Source: Coprinellus micaceus (Eukaryota > Basidiomycota > Agaricomycetes > Agaricales > Psathyrellaceae). From it: 64,000 nt of DNA. The position numbers and the translations under genes were made by a program. The DNA lies in NCBI GenBank assembly GCA_951394405.1, contig OX596346.1:1364001-1428000 (forward strand). The letters run 5' to 3'. The notes under the pieces were generated by a model. The model was not told where the DNA came from and did not search any database. It saw only the letters and a list, made by a program, of their open reading frames with translations. Shown here piece by piece: positions 33,792 to 44,415 of this stretch (its first letter is position 1; every line of letters begins with the position of its first letter).

Positions 33792-34706
33792 ATGCCGTCT
33801 GCACTTGTCCTCCTTGCCGATGGAACAGAAGAGATGGAGTTGTAGGTGTTTTCGCCTGTGCAGCACCCCCTTGAACGTGCTTTCGCTAAGTTTCAAGTTG
33901 TGTGCAGTACCATCACCTACGACACCTTGGTCAGGGCGGGGGTGAATACCCAGTCAGTCTACGTCCCGCCTGACAACGGTGGAACCAAGGCTGTGAGCCC
34001 CCCGGTGGCCAAGGGCTCTCGAGGGATCAACATCATGCCTGACGCATACCTCGACGCGACGACCTGCGGACCCGTAAGTATCCTCCGCACAGCTAGCTCG
34101 CTCAAAACGCAGTGAGACCGTGACGGAAGTGACAGCTTGCGATAGGATAGATATGACCTGCTGGTTATACCAGGAGGTGCGATAGGCGCCAAAACGATGT
34201 CAGGCAACCTTGTCGTCCACAAGCTTGTCAGGGACTTCATTGCGAAGGGCAAGTATGTTGGGATGATCTGTGCTGGTACGTCTACCTTTTTATCTCAACG
34301 TCCGGTCGACCCGAACACCGATCTGGCAGGGAGTCTGGCTGCGCTCTCCTCTGGACTGCCTTCTCAACCGTTGACGTCTCATCCAAGTGTCAAGGAGGGC
34401 CTCCAGTCGCGTGAGTCGCCCCTCTGTTGTGCCCCTTCGAGACGAACTTAAATCGGGGAGGGTAGATTTCCAATATTCTGAAGATCCGGTGGTGATTTCT
34501 GGTCATCTAGTCACTAGTCGTGGGCCAGGTATGGTGCTCCCGTCATGCTCTGCGCGGACTTTGGGGAAATTTATTCACAAATATCGCCCATCTCTACAGG
34601 CACCACGTTCCCATTCGCCCTTACCCTCGTCGAGCTCCTGTGCGGGAAGGAAAAGCGGGAGGAGGTCAGAGGGCCGATGGTCTTTCCGACCGGCACCCCT
34701 TGGTGA
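33792..34706 (+). CDS. DJ-1/PARK7 family protein
   Basis: Exons 33792-33841, 33908-34073, 34146-34275, 34330-34410, 34466-34528 and 34600-34706 give 198 residues, the usual DJ-1 length. The sequence follows the human protein motif by motif: ALVLLADGTEEMEF (with the Glu that lowers the Cys pKa), LLVIPGGAIGAKTMS, VGMICAGSLAAL (nucleophile Cys at the elbow), LTSHPSVK, FQYSED and LVTSRGPGTTFPFALTLVE. DJ-1 proteins act in oxidative-stress defence and on reactive carbonyls in cytosol and mitochondria. The active site looks complete. Intron 5 is inside the RGPG turn. Confidence 0.94.
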
Positions 34707-34844
34707 TTCGCTAGGTTGAGATACCGGGGGACAGTGGAGTTGAGAAGGGTATGGAATATGCAATTATTGACTAAAGATATGTACAATTACAAAAGGGTGG
34801 CCTAGAAGCACAACAGAAGGTCAATACAGCAGCGATAGGGAACC

Positions 34845-37800
34845 TTAAGGCTGTTCGTCATAGAGCGATACGAGATACTCCTTGCGGATCTCCCAGACCT
34901 GACCAGGCATTTCTTTGGTCGACACCGTAAAGAGATCGTCATCGCGTTCTCTGACCACCATAATTTTGCCCTTGTGCGTCCCAGAAGCGACCAATACTTC
35001 CTCTTGGATCTCCGTCGGGTGGATAGGCGCGAGGTATTTGGTCGGGAAGCTACGGGCCTCGCCTCTCTCAAAGAGCACGGTACACGTTTGCTCGAATCCA
35101 GCAGGCACCTTCGTACCCGCAGTGATACGTCCACGACGGCCTTCGAACTCGCCACCGTAGTAGTGCGTCGCTTTTGTGCCCTCGACCTCGACTTTGATGC
35201 GGTGATGGTAAGGCATGATAGCGCTGTCGAAGAGCCAATCTTTCTCCAGGGCTGGGACTGCGACGAGAATGAAGGTCAGATACTAATCCTGGTTGGAGAT
35301 TAGATGAAGTTTCACATACCAGCAGCATCTGATGACGGGCCGGGAGTCTGCGGGTAGCCACTGGTGACACCAGGCGTGGCAGCTGAACTGTAACCTCCCC
35401 CACTTCCCCAGACGGCAGCGGGGGTCTGCATCGCTCCAGGTGTGGGCGCAGAGTCCGCGGGTGTCTGTCCCATGGCAAACCCGGGAGTTTGGGCAGCTGG
35501 TGTTGGGGCGCTGTTCTGTAAAGAGAAAGTTTATGTCAATAGGAGTACCCGAGTACGAAGGTCAATGAGGTTACGCACCCAGCTACCCCAAGTATCACTG
35601 TCGTTACCCCACGCCGACCTTCCAGGAGTTGCACCTCCCCAAGTCTGGTTCCTCCCAGGCGTGGCACCGCCCCATCCACCACCACCACCACCACCACCAC
35701 CGCCAGAGCCACTCTGAGCATATGGGTTCGGCGTTCTGGAGGATGCACTCCAGGCAGGCGTCTTTCCACTGTCCGCGTATGGGTTGGGAGTTCTGGATGA
35801 CGCATTCCAGGCAGGAGTCTTGCCGCTGTTGTCGGCGTAAGGGTTCGGTGTGCGCGAGGCAGCGTTCCATGCTGGTGTCCGCCCGTCACCGACGGCGTAA
35901 GGGTTGGGAGTCTTTGAAGAGCCAGCACCAAAAGGTGTGCGGCCGCCACTCGGTGGGCCCACCGACGAAGGGAATCCTCCAGGAGGAGCGCCCCACGGGG
36001 CGCGGTGGTCCAGGGACTCGAGTTTTCCATCGGGGAGCATCTTCCTCAACTTCTCCTTGTCTATACTGATGACCTTGTTACCACTCAACAGTTCGACCCG
36101 AGCGATGTTGCCGTTTGTGTCCTTGATGCGACCAACATATCCCTTGTTTGGACCTTTGATGACTGTCACGGTCAGGCCGATGTGACGATCCCGAGGACCC
36201 CTTCCCATCGCTCCTGAGCCCACCATTCCCCCGCCGGGTTGGGCGAGTGCGGGGTTCATCTTGGATAGATCTGCAGCCGGGGCCTTGAAAGCGGTGTTAC
36301 CCTTGGGCGCTTGTGAAACCAGGGAGCGAGCGCGAGTGACGAAAACACCGCCATTCTCAGTGACGTCTCGATTGTGCAAGAAGGCGAAGAAGGATTGGTG
36401 GGTGTGCAAGACGCGGCCTTTGCGACCCTGCGGTGCGATGGATGTAAGTCGGCGGCTTAGAATCCGAGAAGGGCAGCACGTACCTCGCCGTCGACTTCCT
36501 TGACGCTATCGTTGACCCGCAATTCGTGCCCTTCGCCGTCGGTAGCGATGGCGCGACTTGAATCACGACGCATAGAGATTTGGTGAGGTTGCACGAGTCG
36601 GACTTGACCATTCTGGTCCAATACCCGGAATGAATCGCGCTCAGTCTTGAAAATGACACCAACAGTTTGGGCACTGGATACAGGTCAAAAAAAGTTTCGA
36701 AACCGAAAAGACGGGAGACATACTCGAGTTGAACCAGGTCATGCAGTTCGTAGTTGCCGACTGTGTTTGTGCTTGAACCGACCTCAGCAGCCTCTCGCAG
36801 ATCTTTCGGGAATACAGAGACCTGCCGAGTGGAAACGTCAAGGGACTGCGAGGTTCGAAGGTGTTACAGGCACTCACCTCCTGCATCGTCATATCCGAGA
36901 TGAAAGTGACGACGGTGTCCGTCACCGAGAAGACCAAACCAGTCTCACCAGCGTTCTGTCCAGTCATAACCTTGACGTGGTCTCCGGGCTTGAAGCGTTT
37001 CTTGACACTTCGGGCTTGGAGGTCGACTTTCTGGCCTTCAATATCCGTACCCATTGCTGTAATGGTAACAATGTCGCCATTGATTTCCTCAACGATACCA
37101 TGAACACCTGTTTGCTCTCCTTCGAAAACCTCGACGTGATCTCCGGGCTGCAACACGCCGATGGCTGCCTTCTTCGATGCCTCCGCGATGATGGAGAGGT
37201 CAACAACCTGATCCGTGCCCTCCTGCTTCCTCATGAACTGCGAAATCTCGTCGAGAGTGGGGCTGACGTCCTCCAGACTGAGTGCGCTGATCTTGAAGTC
37301 TTTCTCAATAAAGCCATCGCGGTAAGTGTCGTTCTGGAAGATATAGATGTTGCCGCGCTTGTGATGGACACTCTTCCTACCCCAGATTTTGGTGACCTCT
37401 TCGAAGTTGAACAGCTTTTGAGGTGGTCGAGCAGACCCAGGGACCACAACCGCCTTCTTCCGCTTCTTCGTGACATCCATGGCGTTCTCGTCTCGAGGTG
37501 TAAGGTCGATACGGGGAACAAATCGTAGCCCGACATCTTCTCCGTTTTCGGTGACATCCATGACTTGAGCCAAGTCGCCGGCGTACTTGCCCCTCTTGAT
37601 GCGTACCCATGTTCCCTCCTGGACGGTCTGCTCCTGCTTCTTGATGGTTAGGAGACTTGCCATTTCCTCGATAGGGACGAGCTGGATTCCACGACTGATG
37701 TATACGCCGACCAATCCTTGTACGGCCTGCTGAACCTGTTTCGCACTCCTAGCTTCGACATAAATCATTCCAGGAAGGGAGTCGCGCTGGAAGGCGGACA

Positions 37801-38615
37801 GAATACTGAGAGGGTGGGCGGTATACTCCATGTCGATAGATTTGCGCATGAGGCTGAAGATGATGTCGCGTTCTCTGCCAGCCTAGCGACAACGAATTAG
37901 GTTTGAATCCCAGGAAAGTTAACTTGACCCTACCTTGACTCGAACTTGCCATAAAGAAGGGTCGTGAACCGAGGGCATGAGTAGGCGCTGCGGAACATCG
38001 TTCAAATCGCCTGTGTATCGGAGGGCGGCGCGTCCGCCATAACGCTTGCTAAGGTCTTTTGCAATCTGTTCCGGACTCTTGTCTTCCTCTTCAAATTGAC
38101 GACGACTGTCAAGCATAGCATGGTGTCGGCGGCTGATGTCCTCGGCAGCGGCGTCGTCGTCGAATGTGTCAATGAACGCTGAGCAGAGATGTCAGTAAGT
38201 GTGTGAAACCGAAGTTGTACATACTCACCCCCGGCGTCGTCATCTTCCTCCTCTTCCTCCTCATCTTCATCACTAACCTCGGCTTCGAGATCAATGAAGC
38301 GACTGACAGCAGACCGTTTGTGACGGTGCTAGGACCATAGGTTAGAGCGCCCGGCAGTCAACTGGCGACTTTGCAAACGCTTACCTTTCGCCGTTTCGCG
38401 CCTTTTGGCCCAACTTCTTCCTCTTCCTCCTCCTCCTCTTCGTCATCGTCACCGCCGTATCGCCCCGGGTTTTCCTCTTCTTGGTCCTCGTCATCGTCAT
38501 CGTCTTCCGCTCGGGCCTTGCCCTTCTTCCGAGATCCTTCATCGTCGCGGTCGTTCTGCCCATACGCTTCCTCGTCGTCGTACTCGTTCATCCCGTCGTC
38601 CCCGTAGTCTGCCAT
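34845..38615 (-). CDS. SPT5: Transcription elongation factor SPT5
   Basis: Large subunit of the Spt4-Spt5 complex (DSIF) that clamps RNA polymerase II. Nine exons (38615-38385, 38328-38229, 38178-37934, 37882-36878, 36821-36724, 36673-36484, 36427-35579, 35515-35320 and 35257-34845) give 1108 residues. The acidic N-terminus (runs of D and E) is followed by the NGN domain (HDPSLWQVRVK, SILSAFQRDSLPGMIYVEA) and several KOW domains (EGTWVRIKRGKYAGDLAQV, VLQPGDHVEVFEGEQTG, FKPGDHVKVMTGQNAGETG, KGPNKGYVGRIKD). The C-terminal region repeats SRTPNPYA and GKTPAWNASS, a target for CDK9-type kinases, and ends with a last KOW-like domain. The start lies 109 bp from a transposon insertion. Confidence 0.95.
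35700..35950. repeat. SPT5 C-terminal repeat coding region
   Basis: About four diverged units on the minus strand encode alternating SRTPNPYA and GKTPAW blocks, roughly 17-19 residues each, followed by a poly-Gly run (35687-35704) coded by CCACCACC on the plus strand. Confidence 0.75.
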
Positions 38616-38723
38616 GGTGGTAGGAGGCAAGAAGGAAAGAAACGAAGTTGCTCGTGAGCTCGATGGTGGGGGTCTTTATGAAGCCTATTCAAACCCTAAC
38701 CTCAACACTACACGCCTCGATAT

Positions 38724-39393
38724 AGGACCCCCCATTATGCTGAGCTATGTTCGATCCAAAATCGCCATTTTCGGCCATTTTCGCACCTCCATTTCAGGCC
38801 GGCTTCCGTCCGCATTGGGATCGGGGGTACCATTTTTGGCCCATTTTCGTCCGCACCGCGGATGATACCTCCCAGGGCGCTTATCCGTCCGCACGGGCCC
38901 AAAAATCGCGTTCAAAGCAGATTCAGGGTATTAAAATAGGTAGATACTGTACTATATCACACAACGACCAAGTATAAAGGCTGAAACTTCGAAATAATGG
39001 TGGAGGAAGGGAGGGGTAGTGAAACGAGCTGCAACCACACGGTCGCTCTAATCTCGCTTGCGGTTCACAACCCAAATGCTATCGTCCGACCATCTCCAAA
39101 AGACGAAATTTAGGCACTGGAGGGCACTGGGCGGCACTCCAGAGTGATCCCCTCAAAAATGGTGACGACGGTGAGGCCCGCCCAGGTTGCCTAGGCCCGT
39201 TCCTCGCCCTCAGATTTCGTCCGCATGGGATCGGACATCGCTACCGACTAGGGTTGTTTCGCCGCACAAAAGATCGGACCTGCGTGCCAAATTTTTCGTT
39301 TTCGTCCGCACAAAAATCGGACCTGGGGGGTCCAATTGGGGCCATTTTCGTCCGCACTGGGATCGGACCTACATAGGGATAATGGGGGGTCCT
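38724..39393. mobile_element. hAT-like miniature transposon (MITE), 670 bp
   Basis: The ends are exact 15-bp inverted repeats: AGGACCCCCCATTAT at 38724-38738 and its reverse complement at 39379-39393. Both flanks carry the same 8 bp, CTCGATAT, at 38716-38723 and 39394-39401, a perfect target-site duplication. Eight-base duplications are typical of hAT elements. The inside has no transposase frame. It is filled with subterminal copies of a word like CGTCCGCAC.GGGATCGGAC near both ends, in the way hAT elements carry transposase binding sites. It is non-autonomous and, judging by the intact ends, recent. It sits 109 bp upstream of the SPT5 ATG. Confidence 0.9.
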
Positions 39394-39401
39394 CTCGATA
39401 T

Positions 39402-39802
39402 TGTGCATGCTGTGAGAAACAAACTTGAACAAACCTTGATCGCTGTTTGATGGCGACGACGGGCGACGACCTGCGACGACGACCGTCGATGACCAGCCGA
39501 ACGTGGCGGGTACCTTCACCATACTAGGACTGTATGTGCTATGGGACAGTGCGCACGGCGTTCGGCCCCTCTATACCCCCTCTGCATCGCGACCCCCTTT
39601 GGTGAACATTCTGCACCCGTTCCTGGTGGTTAGCCTCGAGGCCGCTGGCCATTGGGTGTAGGTTCTCTAGAACTCTCTACTGCCGCCCAAGGGTCGTCGT
39701 ACACCTGCTCAAGCGATGTCCACCGATATACCCCGGTCAGCTGTCGCACCCAACCCCGAAATTCCCCCGTTTTCGAACAATTCTTCTGCCCGCCATTCCC
39801 AA
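39402..39802. other. Intergenic between MITE and carboxylesterase
   Basis: No gene seen. It contains short CGACGACGGGCGACGACC simple sequence near 39455-39480. Confidence 0.45.
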
Positions 39803-39808
39803 TATAAA
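39803..39808 (+). promoter_or_regulatory. TATA box of the carboxylesterase gene
   Basis: TATAAA lies 39 bp before the ATG at 39842 but only 12 bp before an in-frame ATG at 39815, which favours 39842 as the start. Confidence 0.5.
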
Positions 39809-39841
39809 CCGTCAATGCAATGGGGGAACCGCGGATACGCG

Positions 39842-42152
39842 ATGCTTGCACTAATTCCCATTGTACTCGCCTGGTCGGGGGGGAGGGCAACATCCGCCCC
39901 TTCTCCTGGCTCCCTGAGAACCGATTTGACGTTCCTTGTTCAAAATGACCTCAATTGTATGCACTTTCATGTCGCAGTCTCTCTATTCTGCTAACTTGGG
40001 ATTGATCGTACAGGGCAGACAGCATCGGAACATCAAGGATCCATACTCCTCGATAATGTCATGGCTCGCAAGGAAGCATCGAAGGCCTGTGGTGCACTGA
40101 ACGAAAAGCTCCTGTCTACCTCTGGTCCACATTTCCGCGAGGATTTAAAGCAACTTCTGGGCTATGTCGTACTCAACAAATACACGAGTTCGTCACAATT
40201 CTGGGTAGATTCATCTACATCGTCCCAATGCAGTGCGGTCTCCTTGACTGGAGAAATCCGACGCGTGAGCTGCGGCTCACGTCTACAACCGCTTTGCTCC
40301 CAGAGCGCACCCTACCGCCGAAACACGAACATGGATCCCAATCCCGCTTTCCATGTACAGGTCAAGTCAAGGCAATTGACTGTGACGGGGTAAGCACACG
40401 TCTTCACCGAACGCCTCGCATTCAAGTTGACACCCCGACAGTACACGAGACCACCTATCATTCCGCTTCGTCGGAATTCCGTACGCCAATCCAGTTGAAC
40501 GATTCGCATACTCGCAAGTGTACAACAGGACCGCGACTATCTCCGCACTCGCGTATGGCCCAGCATGCGCCCAGCGCTCTCTCGGTTCGGAGGACTGCCT
40601 AACTCTCAACATATATACCCCCTACCTTCCACTGGATGTCGGAAGGTCCCATCAATTGAGACCGGTGATGCTGTGGATTCACGGTGGTGGGTTCACAGAC
40701 GGCCAGTCAAGCGACAGCGGTTTTGATGGAGGGAATCTCGCTAGTCGAGGCGACGTCGTAGTTGTGAGCATCAACTACCGGTCAGGCAAATCCTTCAACT
40801 GTGAATGTAAATTCTGACCCCCTCGAAAAGATTGGGTACACTTGGATTCCTTGCCCTCAACGACGGGGTGACAAACGGCAACTTCGGTATTGCAGACCAA
40901 ATCACCGCCCTCCAATGGGTTCAAGCGCACATCGCGTCCTTTGGCGGCGACCCCTCCCGCGTCACTATCTTTGGTCAATCGGCAGGTGCCGGCTCCGTGC
41001 GCGCCCTCCTCGCCTCGTCCCCTGCTCAAGGTCTCTTCGCGAGTGCCATAGCTCAGAGCCCCTTAGGTGGCTTCGGCTACGCCAACACCTATTCCAAGTA
41101 CATGGCCATCGAGCAGGAGTATAGGGACTATGCTAAGAAGGTGGTGGAGAGCGTTGGGTGTGCGGAGATAGACGATGTGTTGGGGTGCTTGAGGGAGGTG
41201 CCCGCGGCGAGCCTACAAACTGCACCTGACGCGCCGCGGTATATCGTCGTGGACGGGAAGTACGTTACGAGCGACGAGTTGAAGCTCGACGGGTCGGGGC
41301 CAAACTCGAGGGTCCATGTCATGCTGGGGTGGACGAGAGATGATGGGTCTGATTTCGTCGGGGCATGGCCGAAGGGTGATGCAACGGTCACTGCTACGGA
41401 TATTCTGACGCGCTCTGGGTTGGAAAAAGGCGTTGCGACAAAGGCGCTGGAGTTGGGACTGTTTCCTCTCCCGCAGGGCGGGCTCAACGTGACTTGGAAT
41501 TTGTGGAATCAGACGAGCAGGGTTGCCACCGCAGGCATGTTCTCGTAGGCGCTTCCCTGCTCGCTGTTGAATATCAGACTCACAGCCTGCCAGATGCATA
41601 GATCAGGCGACCGTCATTGCCGCTGCAAAGAATCAAGTGTTCAGGTCCGTCTACGCATACCAGTTTGACAGGACCTACATTGGGTGGGAACCCATCGCAG
41701 GGACATGCAGACCTGCATCTACCCCAGAACACCCCGATGGCGATATGAGCCTTCCTTATTTCCGGTAGGCGCCCACCACTTAGTTATTTAGCCCAAACTC
41801 ACCCCTTACGACCCTCAGCTGCCATTCAGGCGAACTACCGTACATTTTCGGCACCCTCGGGCAGGACTCCCTCCCCTTCCGTGATGCACAAGACCTCACC
41901 CTCTCCCAAGTAAGTGTGGATATGTGGACCTCTTTCGCCCGGACCTACGACCCCAATCCATCCTTCGTGTATCTCAAAACTCGGGGCTACACGAATACCA
42001 TTGAAGCGCTGAGGAAAGGGGGGAGGTGGGAGGCTGTGAAGCCAGGTTTGAAGCTTCCGCTAAGGAGGATTGATGCGCCGTTGCGGAGTTCGGGGTGGGT
42101 GGAGCAAGAGCAGTGTGAAGTGTTAGGATATCCTCTAGGGTTTTACAACTAA
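39842..42152 (+). CDS. Secreted type-B carboxylesterase/lipase
   Basis: Exons 39842-39956, 40014-40389, 40442-40780, 40831-41544, 41594-41764 and 41819-42152 give 682 residues. Signal peptide MLALIPIVLAWSGGRATS. A 170-residue N-terminal extension (with SQCSAV, RVSCGSRLQPLCSQSAP) precedes the alpha/beta hydrolase, as in a group of basidiomycete esterases. Hydrolase motifs are FRFVGIPYA, SEDCLTLNIY, WIHGGGFTDG (oxyanion hole), GQSAGAGS (nucleophile Ser), WTRDDGSDF and CHSGELPYIFG (catalytic His). In the fifth exon the acceptor at 41593 gives SCIDQATVIAA, which fits the family better than the nearer AG. It hydrolyses ester bonds outside the cell; the substrate is unknown. Confidence 0.9.
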
Positions 42153-42774
42153 GGTGAGAGCTGTACTGTGCGAGCACAATAAACTTGCCGAGAACCAGGG
42201 CTGACGGGGTACTCCCGTTCAGCTGACATTAGAAATGTTCCATTTCTGGCTTCGTAATCCTCCCGCACTCAGTGTCCGACTCCCTCTACTATGGCTTGCG
42301 ATGGAAATGCGTCTTCAGACTGCTTCCAGGAAGACGGTACGAGCTCGGATGGGTCGCTCCTGTTCTAGGTGCACAGGGACCTGCAGGGCGGTCCAGACTC
42401 AGCCGCCAATCAGGGGCAACAACAGGGAGCCAGTGCTGCTCAGCATTCTACGTTGGCGATTACTACGTACGTCCTACCTTCTCCCAGCTTATCACAATAC
42501 TCCATTCAGTCCGCCATGCGCATTGGGGCTCCAACGACCAAAAATGTCGCTCACAGCAGTTCTGACGTGCCATAACGTTCGTTCCATGACAGACACGACT
42601 GCGTTGATTTTGAGGGTTTAATCCACGCTATACATTTATAGCCATTTCTCGATAACTACTTTCAACCGGACACACTCTCCCTCGTCCCCTGTATCGCGAG
42701 GATTGAAGCCGCGAACGAGGCCTGTTCCTCCAGGCTCCCTCCCACGAATCCTCCGTCCACGCTCGACCGTACGC
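42153..42774. other. Intergenic, no supported gene
   Basis: Open frames at 42235-42621 are overlapping and motif-free. One frame has Gln/Ser-rich residues but no start or splice context. Confidence 0.4.
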
Positions 42775-43855
42775 ATGGAGACCCAAAGCCCTCCGCTGGA
42801 TTTGTCGGTCCTGAAATCAGAAACTACGACTCCACGTGTGGCTCCAGTCGCAAAGGCCGTCACCCGGCAACCTGGTGCGAAGGAGGAACTCAAGCTCGGG
42901 TTACCAGCTCCCTTGGGCGAGGACACCAAGCCTCACCAGGCTTCACTAGCTTCACTCCCCAAACAAGCAATACAGAACAACTATAAGCCCCCTCGGAGAT
43001 TGGCCCCCAGACGATGCAGGATCCGATGGAATAAATTCTTGCAGCTGGTCTAATTTACTCTGGTCATAATTTGGCGTATTTTTGTATGCCTTGGGGCCCT
43101 CGTGGGGATTGCCGTGCTATTTGGGTGGGTGAACCCTCTTTACTTCAAGTCGATACTGTCGTTGATCGACTACCTGCTTCAGCATCAGCTTTGGCTCCGC
43201 CGCAGCGAACGGTGCCATCTGGATGTAAGGAATCTCCCTTTGAACTGTTTCTTGAGCTCTCACCACCCAACTCCACAGGCTCGTTGGCAATGCGATTCTT
43301 CGGGCTGCCCATCTTCCAGGCTATGTCCAATCCAACAAAGTGGCCGCTGCGATTGGAGCAGCCGGCTGCATATTTGCAACCGTTTGTGTTGGGATTGTCA
43401 TGAGACTCTTGCCCAAGACGAGGGTCAACCGGGAGACTGGAAAGTGGGAACATTCGCGGTGGATTCGTCCCCCGACCACTGTCTGTGTTGGAGCCCTCAC
43501 TGGGCCTATTGGAGTGTCCATTCTAAGGAGGCATCATTATGACTTGCAGGGGATGGATGTTCTCCATGCCGCTCGAGCCGGTGCCCTAGGAGCAACTATT
43601 ATCTTCCCTGGAACGATATTTGTGGTGGGGCTCATACTCTCCCCGTTGTGGATTGCGATGTTGATGGGTCTTGAATTCATCTACTTCAAGTCCAGCGAGA
43701 CGGTAACAAGCGATGGGTGTCATAGATACTCCCATTGTCTCGTTTGGGGGAGCTGCAGGGATGACCCCAACCCGGAGATCCAGGAGCAATTGGACAGATG
43801 CCACGCCGTTCAACGTCGTATGGACGCCGTGGGGAGAAACGGTGAATATGTTTAG
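42775..43855 (+). pseudogene. Unnamed membrane protein family, copy 4, with in-frame stop
   Basis: Exons 42775-43124, 43183-43224 and 43279-43855 would give 322 residues, but codon 93 is TAA (43051-43053), right after the basic cluster RRCRIRWNKFLQLV and before the first helix. No splice pair removes it. Everything after it is intact and close to copy 5: GNAILRAAHLPGYVQSNK, TTVCVGALTGPIGVSILRR, YDLQGMDVLHAARAGALGA, PLWIAMLMGLEFIYFK and GSCRDDPNPEIQEQ. The damage must be very recent, or the stop is read through, or it is a sequencing error. Confidence 0.72.
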
Positions 43856-44415
43856 AAGTCCATATCCGTTTCCATCCCCCTTTCGATACCATTTCATACC
43901 ATTGAAAACCCTTGAACGTGTACCGCATTATTCATGCTAATACAAGTTGCGACTATGTACAATAAATTAGTATTTCACCATGCTTCGCTCCGAAGAGGTG
44001 CCAAGCCAACATCGGTCAAATAAGCGCTCGTCACGGCCCACGGGTGACGCATCCATTCCCACACCGTGACTGTATTTCTCCCTTCCTCCCCACCAACCAA
44101 GGCCTGTAGTGGGCGACCGCAGGATCGAAGTTCCAGCCAAATACCTTTTTAGAGATGCAAAGCCTCCACTCCGCAGTGAGTTTGCCTCAACCGTGGGTCA
44201 GCGTCGGCGACGCCGCTGTTTGTGGACATGATTGAACGTCCGACCTACGATCCCACGGTGCACCAGGAAGCAGCCTGAAGTAGCACCAATTCTGGACAAA
44301 CAACCCATCTCTCACTATTTCCACTGGGTTAGCTGACGACACAAACCACCCCCCACGGTCTTCACGATTTGAGAGGTTAAAGCTTCCTCGAAAGACGTCG
44401 ACAAGTCGAAGAGGG
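43856..44415. other. Intergenic
   Basis: No gene seen. The 5' end of the following gene may lie within the last 200 bases. Confidence 0.4.

Noticed and set aside
36647..37528. 293-codon plus-strand frame
   Set aside because: Antisense to the SPT5 KOW region. It is a shadow of a well-supported gene.
42235..42621. Possible secreted Ser-rich protein
   Set aside because: Overlapping frames in three phases. No signal peptide, start context or convincing intron.
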